A stretch of DNA of 9,512 bases from Boseongicola sp. (GTDB taxonomy: Bacteria > Pseudomonadota > Alphaproteobacteria > Rhodobacterales > Rhodobacteraceae): the NCBI GenBank assembly GCA_013042895.1, contig JABDPD010000273.1, positions 1-9,512 of the forward strand. Reading direction: 5' to 3'. The position numbers and the translations under genes were made by a program. Under the pieces are notes generated by a model that worked only from the letters and a program-made list of their open reading frames with translations, did not search any database and had not been told where the DNA came from. Below, piece after piece: positions 5,893 through 9,512 of this stretch (positions are counted from its first letter, which is position 1; each line of letters opens with the position of its first letter).

Positions 5893-7581
5893 ATGGACGC
5901 CCCTCAAAAGTCGATGATTGCAAACCAGGTGCAGGCCACGGTGACTGCCTGCAAGACCGGCTGGCATGTCCTGCGAACGCAAGGTCCCAGCGGCATTCAG
6001 TTTTGGTTCATTGCGCTCGTAATCGGTATCGCTGCCGGTTTTGCCGCTGTTTTGTTTCGTACGGGCATCACCCTTTTGCAGGAAACATTTTACGGCACAG
6101 AAGATGTCCGTCTGATCCACTCGTTTGCGGAAACGCTGCCCTGGTATGTCATTCTTGTCATTCCGATTTTGGGTGGGCTGACAGTTGGATTGATCCTCAA
6201 TCATTTTACTGCGGACGGTAAAGTGCGCTCGGTCGCAGAGGTGATCGAGGGAGCCGCCATCAAAGATGGCAGAGTCGAGACGAAAGAGGGCCTTGCCTCG
6301 GCGGCCGCGTCCATGATCACACTTGGTACGGGCGGCTCAACGGGGCGAGAGGGGCCCGTTGTGCACCTTGCGGCGGTCATTTCGACATGGGTCTCTAATC
6401 GGCTTGCGGCGGATGGGATCACGGGGCGTGATCTACTTGGCTGTGCGGTGGCCGCGGCGGTATCGGCTTCGTTCAACGCTCCGATAGCAGGGGCTTTGTT
6501 CGCGCTGGAAGTCGTGCTGAGGCACTTTGCCGTCCATGCTTTTGCGCCAATCGTGATCGCTTCGGTTGCGAGAACCGTCATCAACCGGCTGGCGTTTGGG
6601 GACATCACAGAGTTTTCGCTGGGAGAGGCGGGCGTTCTTGCATTCTATGTGGAACTGCCGGCGTTCCTGATCCTTGGGTTGTTGTCAGGTTTGGTTGCTT
6701 TTCTAATGATGCGGTCGATCTTTTGGGCGGATGATCTTGGTAGCTATTTTCAGCGACGTGTCGGCCTGCCTCGGTTTCTGAGACCGGCGGTTGCTGGCGC
6801 ACTTCTCGGCGCTTTGGCGATTTACTATCCGCACATCATTGGTGTCGGCTACGAGACGACCTCAGCGGCCCTAACGGGTTCGTTGATGCTGCATGAGGTG
6901 GTCATCTTCTGCACCCTGAAGGTCGTCGCGGTTGCCATCACTATGGCTGGGCGCATGGGCGGTGGTGTGTTTTCACCGTCGCTCATGGTCGGCGCACTTT
7001 TGGGGCTGGCTTTTGGACTCGTCGCAACGGCGATTGCGCCCAATATTTCCGGATCCGAAACGCTCTATGCGCTCGCTGGAATGGGGGCGGTGGCCGCCGC
7101 GGTTTTGGGTGCGCCAATCTCGACAACTCTGATTGTGTTTGAGCTTACGGGCGACTGGCAAACAGGTCTGGCGGTGATGGTGGCTGTTTCAATGTCCACC
7201 GCATTGGCGTCCCGTCTGGTGGATCGTTCATTCTTCTTAACACAACTAGAGCGCCGCAGCATTCACCTCGCAGCCGGACCCCAAGCCTATTTGCTGTCGA
7301 TGTTCCGCGTGGCCAACGTCATGCGCGCGCCCGACGATGCGCGCGCAGCCCCCGACGACGCGGTATGGGAAGCCATTGAGGGCGGGCACACGATTGATCG
7401 AAACGCGACTTTGGAAACCGCGATGCCTGTATTCGAGGCCACAAACCGTCAGTTTCTGGCGGTTGTCACGCTTGGCGAAGAGGGCGAGGCCCCACAGATT
7501 CACGGCGCGCTTTTTCAGGTCGACGCACTAAGGGCCTACAACCGAGCACTTGCTGCGACTGCAGCGGAAGAGCACAGCTGA
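5893..7581 (+). CDS. CLC-family chloride channel/transporter with a degenerate C-terminal CBS-like domain
   Basis: Inner-membrane homodimeric anion channel or anion/proton exchanger, 562 residues with many hydrophobic helices between about 35 and 440. The gating glutamate is E153 in GREGPVVH. The FNAPIAG loop (194-200) and the third selectivity motif GGVFSPS (357-363) are present. Other key positions differ from E. coli ClcA: the GSGIP motif reads VRSVA (111-115), so the central Ser aligns with Arg; the internal proton-relay Glu aligns with V207 (FALEVVL); and the central Tyr aligns with F448. It may therefore be a passive channel or have other ion preference (inference). Residues about 470-556 resemble one decayed CBS domain rather than a full pair. 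The ATG at 5893 is supported by a modest GGTGGA about 9 nt upstream. It is divergent from hydrolase-OsmC and converges on DUF427 with only 7 nt between stop codons. Confidence 0.93.
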   Translation: MDAPQKSMIANQVQATVTACKTGWHVLRTQGPSGIQFWFIALVIGIAAGFAAVLFRTGITLLQETFYGTEDVRLIHSFAETLPWYVILVIPILGGLTVGLILNHFTADGKVRSVAEVIEGAAIKDGRVETKEGLASAAASMITLGTGGSTGREGPVVHLAAVISTWVSNRLAADGITGRDLLGCAVAAAVSASFNAPIAGALFALEVVLRHFAVHAFAPIVIASVARTVINRLAFGDITEFSLGEAGVLAFYVELPAFLILGLLSGLVAFLMMRSIFWADDLGSYFQRRVGLPRFLRPAVAGALLGALAIYYPHIIGVGYETTSAALTGSLMLHEVVIFCTLKVVAVAITMAGRMGGGVFSPSLMVGALLGLAFGLVATAIAPNISGSETLYALAGMGAVAAAVLGAPISTTLIVFELTGDWQTGLAVMVAVSMSTALASRLVDRSFFLTQLERRSIHLAAGPQAYLLSMFRVANVMRAPDDARAAPDDAVWEAIEGGHTIDRNATLETAMPVFEATNRQFLAVVTLGEEGEAPQIHGALFQVDALRAYNRALAATAAEEHS

Positions 7582-7588
7582 GGCGTGC

Positions 7589-7933
7589 CTAAACCTGCTC
7601 AACCGCGACTTTGTCGGTATCGTAAAACGCGAGATGCCCGGCAATCTGCTCGACACCCTCTTTCGGAGCCTCGTAGCTCCACGCCGCATCCTGAATAGTC
7701 GTGCTTTTGGTAACGATCGAGAAGTAGTTCGCATCGCCCTTGTGTGGGCAATAAGAAGAGCGATCCGAGGCATCCAGAAACGCCATTGCGATGTCTTCCC
7801 GTGGGAAATAGATGACAGGTCCATAAGAGCCTTCGTTCAGGGCCAGAGCATTCTGGCTTTCCGCCAAAACAGCGCCCCCTGCACGTACAACCCAGGTCCC
7901 CTCGGCTTTTGAAATATTGATATGGCTTGCCAT
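7589..7933 (-). CDS. DUF427 domain protein
   Basis: 114-residue protein of a widespread family with no settled function. The hallmark [10 protein letters not shown] (61-70) is followed by W85-S-Y87 and the closing GHLAFYDTD (99-107), the DUF427 pattern; the one domain fills the whole protein. There is no signal peptide or membrane segment. The start is well supported: AGGAG lies 7 nt before the ATG. It is downstream of the aminopeptidase P gene on the same strand with a 64-nt gap, so the two may be co-transcribed. No minus-strand terminator is evident in the short gap before the convergent clc gene, so the message probably runs into clc antisense. Confidence 0.92.
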   Translation of the reverse strand: MASHINISKAEGTWVVRAGGAVLAESQNALALNEGSYGPVIYFPREDIAMAFLDASDRSSYCPHKGDANYFSIVTKSTTIQDAAWSYEAPKEGVEQIAGHLAFYDTDKVAVEQV

Positions 7934-7954
7934 TGGTCGACTCCTAATTCGCGC

Positions 7955-7985
7955 CGTCTGCGCGATTGCGAGACGAAATTTTTTT
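7955..7985 (+). terminator. plus-strand-oriented intrinsic terminator upstream of DUF427
   Basis: CGTCT (7955-7959), a bulged G, and CGC (7961-7963) pair with GCG (7968-7970) and AGACG (7971-7975) around the loop GATT. AAA and seven Ts follow (7979-7985). The T run gives a U tract only in plus-strand RNA, so the hairpin is oriented to end transcripts arriving from clc, about 400 nt beyond its stop. It lies between the divergently oriented ends of the minus-strand genes DUF427 and aminopeptidase P. Confidence 0.55.
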
Positions 7986-7997
7986 GGTGCTGTTCTC

Positions 7998-9512
7998 TTA
8001 GATAGGGCGCGTCGCGACCTTCAACCAGTCCTTGGCCTCAACTGACACGCGCGGGCCCAACTTCTCGAGCACGGCGCGATGGTAATCGTTCAACCATTCG
8101 CGCTCTGATTTCGAGAGAAGCTCGGTATCAACAAGCCGCAGATCAATCGGCGCGTAGGTAATGGTTTCAAAATCCAGTTGGTCGCGATTGTCGCCGAGCT
8201 TAGCGGCTTCACGAACGACAATCAGATTCTCAATGCGAATGCCGAAAGAGCCTTCCCGGTAGTAGCCGGGTTCATTTGAAAGGATCATGCCCGGCTCGAG
8301 CGGTACTTCCGATATCCGTGAGATGCGTTGCGGACCTTCGTGAACGCTCAGAAACACCCCAACGCCGTGGCCTGTCCCGTGGTCATAATCCAGTCCAGCT
8401 CGCCAAAGTGGGGCCCGCGCCAAAGCGTCCAGATCACGTCCAGCAAGTCCACGCGGAAAACGCGCCTGTGAGATTGCGATCATACCCTGAAGCACCCGTG
8501 TGAAACACGCGCGATGTTCATCACTTGGCTCACCAACGATTACTGTACGTGTAATATCAGTTGTTCCGTCGATATATTGTCCACCGGAATCAACAAGATA
8601 GAGCTCATTTGGCAATATCGCGCGGTTACTGCCCTCTGTCACCCGATAATGGCAAATCGCGGCGTTAGGACCTGCGCCCGAGATCGTATCAAACGAGATG
8701 TCGTGCAAGGCATTGGTCGCGCGACGGAAACCTTCAAGGGATCTGGCGGCATCAATTTCGGTCAAACCGCCGCTCGGAGCACTTTCGTCAAACCACCTTA
8801 GGAACTCAACCATTGCCGCACCGTCGCGCAGGTGTGCTTCGCGTGTTGCGGCAATTTCGGCGTCGGTTTTGCGAGCCTTTGGCAAGACACAGGGGTCCGC
8901 GCCTTCAGCGATTTCGACGCCGTCCCGGTTGCTCAAGGTTGCGCGGATTGCTTCGGGGGCGGACGCAGGGTCGATCTGAATGGTGCCGGAAGCGGTTTCG
9001 AGAAAATCCGGAAGACCATCATAAGGGTGTAACGTGACGTCTGCGCCCAGATGGGCAATGACCGCCTCATCCGCGGTCGTGTTCGTGAAATAATCGACAC
9101 GTCCCGTCGAATGCAGGACGGCAAAGCCCTGGGCGAGTGGATTGCGTGGGATGTCACTGCCGCGAATGTTCAAAAGCCAGCAAATTGAGTCGGGCAGGGT
9201 TAGTACAACGGCGTCGCGCCCCAGTGCTTTGAGATCATTTGCGAGACGCTCTCGCTTGTCGGCACTGCTTTCTCCGGCGACTTCGATCGAGTGGATCAAG
9301 AGCGGCGACTGCGGGCGACCGGGCTGATCGTCCCAGATCGTATCAACAAGGTTTGCGCCCGGAACCAGTGATATGCCTGCTTTTTCAAGCACTTCGTTGA
9401 GCGACCGCACTTCCGCTACCGTGTGCAGCCAAGGGTCAATTCCAACGCTTGCGCCGTTAGTTAACCTTTCGACCAACCAAGGTCCAAGTTTCGTCTCTGG
9501 CCAATGTACGGG
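7998..9512 (-). CDS. aminopeptidase P (M24 metallopeptidase), N-terminus beyond the window
   Basis: Cleaves the N-terminal residue before proline; a two-metal (usually Mn) cytoplasmic exopeptidase. The frame stays open to base 9512 and reads [11 protein letters not shown] upstream of the TTG at 9476, a sequence typical of the first creatinase-like domain. That TTG is therefore not the start. About 504 residues are visible, against roughly 600 for three-domain members, so about 100 are missing. Numbering from the codon at 9476, metal ligands are D296 (LVDSGG), D307 (TTDITR), H370 (HGTGHGVG), E402 (SNEPGYY) and E416 (IRIENL), with supporting H276 (CHYR) and H379 (VHEGP). The order is remainder of creatinase N domain 1, second N-like domain to about 195, M24 catalytic domain about 205-425, and the C-terminal APP extension ending WLNDYH to the stop. 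All catalytic residues are intact. It is probably co-transcribed with DUF427. Confidence 0.94.
   Translation of the reverse strand, partial: PVHWPETKLGPWLVERLTNGASVGIDPWLHTVAEVRSLNEVLEKAGISLVPGANLVDTIWDDQPGRPQSPLLIHSIEVAGESSADKRERLANDLKALGRDAVVLTLPDSICWLLNIRGSDIPRNPLAQGFAVLHSTGRVDYFTNTTADEAVIAHLGADVTLHPYDGLPDFLETASGTIQIDPASAPEAIRATLSNRDGVEIAEGADPCVLPKARKTDAEIAATREAHLRDGAAMVEFLRWFDESAPSGGLTEIDAARSLEGFRRATNALHDISFDTISGAGPNAAICHYRVTEGSNRAILPNELYLVDSGGQYIDGTTDITRTVIVGEPSDEHRACFTRVLQGMIAISQARFPRGLAGRDLDALARAPLWRAGLDYDHGTGHGVGVFLSVHEGPQRISRISEVPLEPGMILSNEPGYYREGSFGIRIENLIVVREAAKLGDNRDQLDFETITYAPIDLRLVDTELLSKSEREWLNDYHRAVLEKLGPRVSVEAKDWLKVATRPI

Noticed and set aside
5686..6204. Minus-strand open frame over the clc start
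   Set aside because: It overlaps the well-supported clc coding sequence and the regulatory region, and its product has no recognisable domain.
9474..9476. TTG at 9476 as the start of aminopeptidase P
   Set aside because: The frame continues open to the window edge and encodes [11 protein letters not shown], a conserved part of the N-terminal domain; the true start lies outside.
1..9512. Mobile element, defence island, CRISPR or prophage content
   Set aside because: All genes are housekeeping or metabolic with intact frames; there are no transposase, integrase or phage genes, no repeat arrays and no terminal repeats.

Overview
The window looks like ordinary core chromosome of a marine-type alphaproteobacterium, most likely Rhodobacteraceae (Roseobacter group). 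This rests on gene content: an IbpA-like Hsp20, a bacterial ALDH16, DUF1272 and DUF427 proteins, a hydrolase-OsmC fusion and a three-domain aminopeptidase P. It also fits the moderately high GC and compact gene packing. The lineage is an inference from protein character, not from a marker gene. I see no insertion sequence, integrase, tRNA, rRNA, CRISPR array or defence system.

Layout. (1) Positions 1-629 (+): a leader with two hairpins, a strong Shine-Dalgarno, an IbpA-type small heat-shock protein, and a strong bidirectional terminator. (2) Positions 645-4225 (-): a tightly packed operon transcribed deoC, then a DUF1272 zinc-ribbon protein, then a two-domain ALDH16. The first two genes are 3 nt apart and the last two overlap by 4 nt. 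A 16-nt perfect palindrome lies just upstream of deoC. (3) Positions 4392-5609 (-): a separately transcribed alpha/beta-hydrolase/OsmC fusion. (4) Positions 5610-5892: a 283-nt divergent intergenic region with a nested palindrome. (5) Positions 5893-7581 (+): a CLC-family anion channel or transporter with several non-canonical key residues. (6) Positions 7589-7933 and 7998 to beyond 9512 (-): a DUF427 protein and, upstream of it, an aminopeptidase P whose N-terminus is cut off by the right edge.

How the genes work together. The deoC operon makes biochemical sense. DERA splits 2-deoxyribose-5-phosphate into glyceraldehyde-3-phosphate and acetaldehyde, and a co-translated aldehyde dehydrogenase could oxidise the acetaldehyde. 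Both enzymes are of the type also found in animals (DERA and ALDH16A1). Hsp20 and the OsmC fusion suggest protein and peroxide stress handling but are not in one operon.

I found no clearly new multi-gene system. The items most worth a second look are: the DERA/DUF1272/ALDH16 operon with its palindromic operator, a possible RNA thermometer over the hsp20 start, the nested palindrome at 5675-5710, the unusual CLC residues, and a plus-strand terminator placed so that clc mRNA would run antisense through the DUF427 gene.
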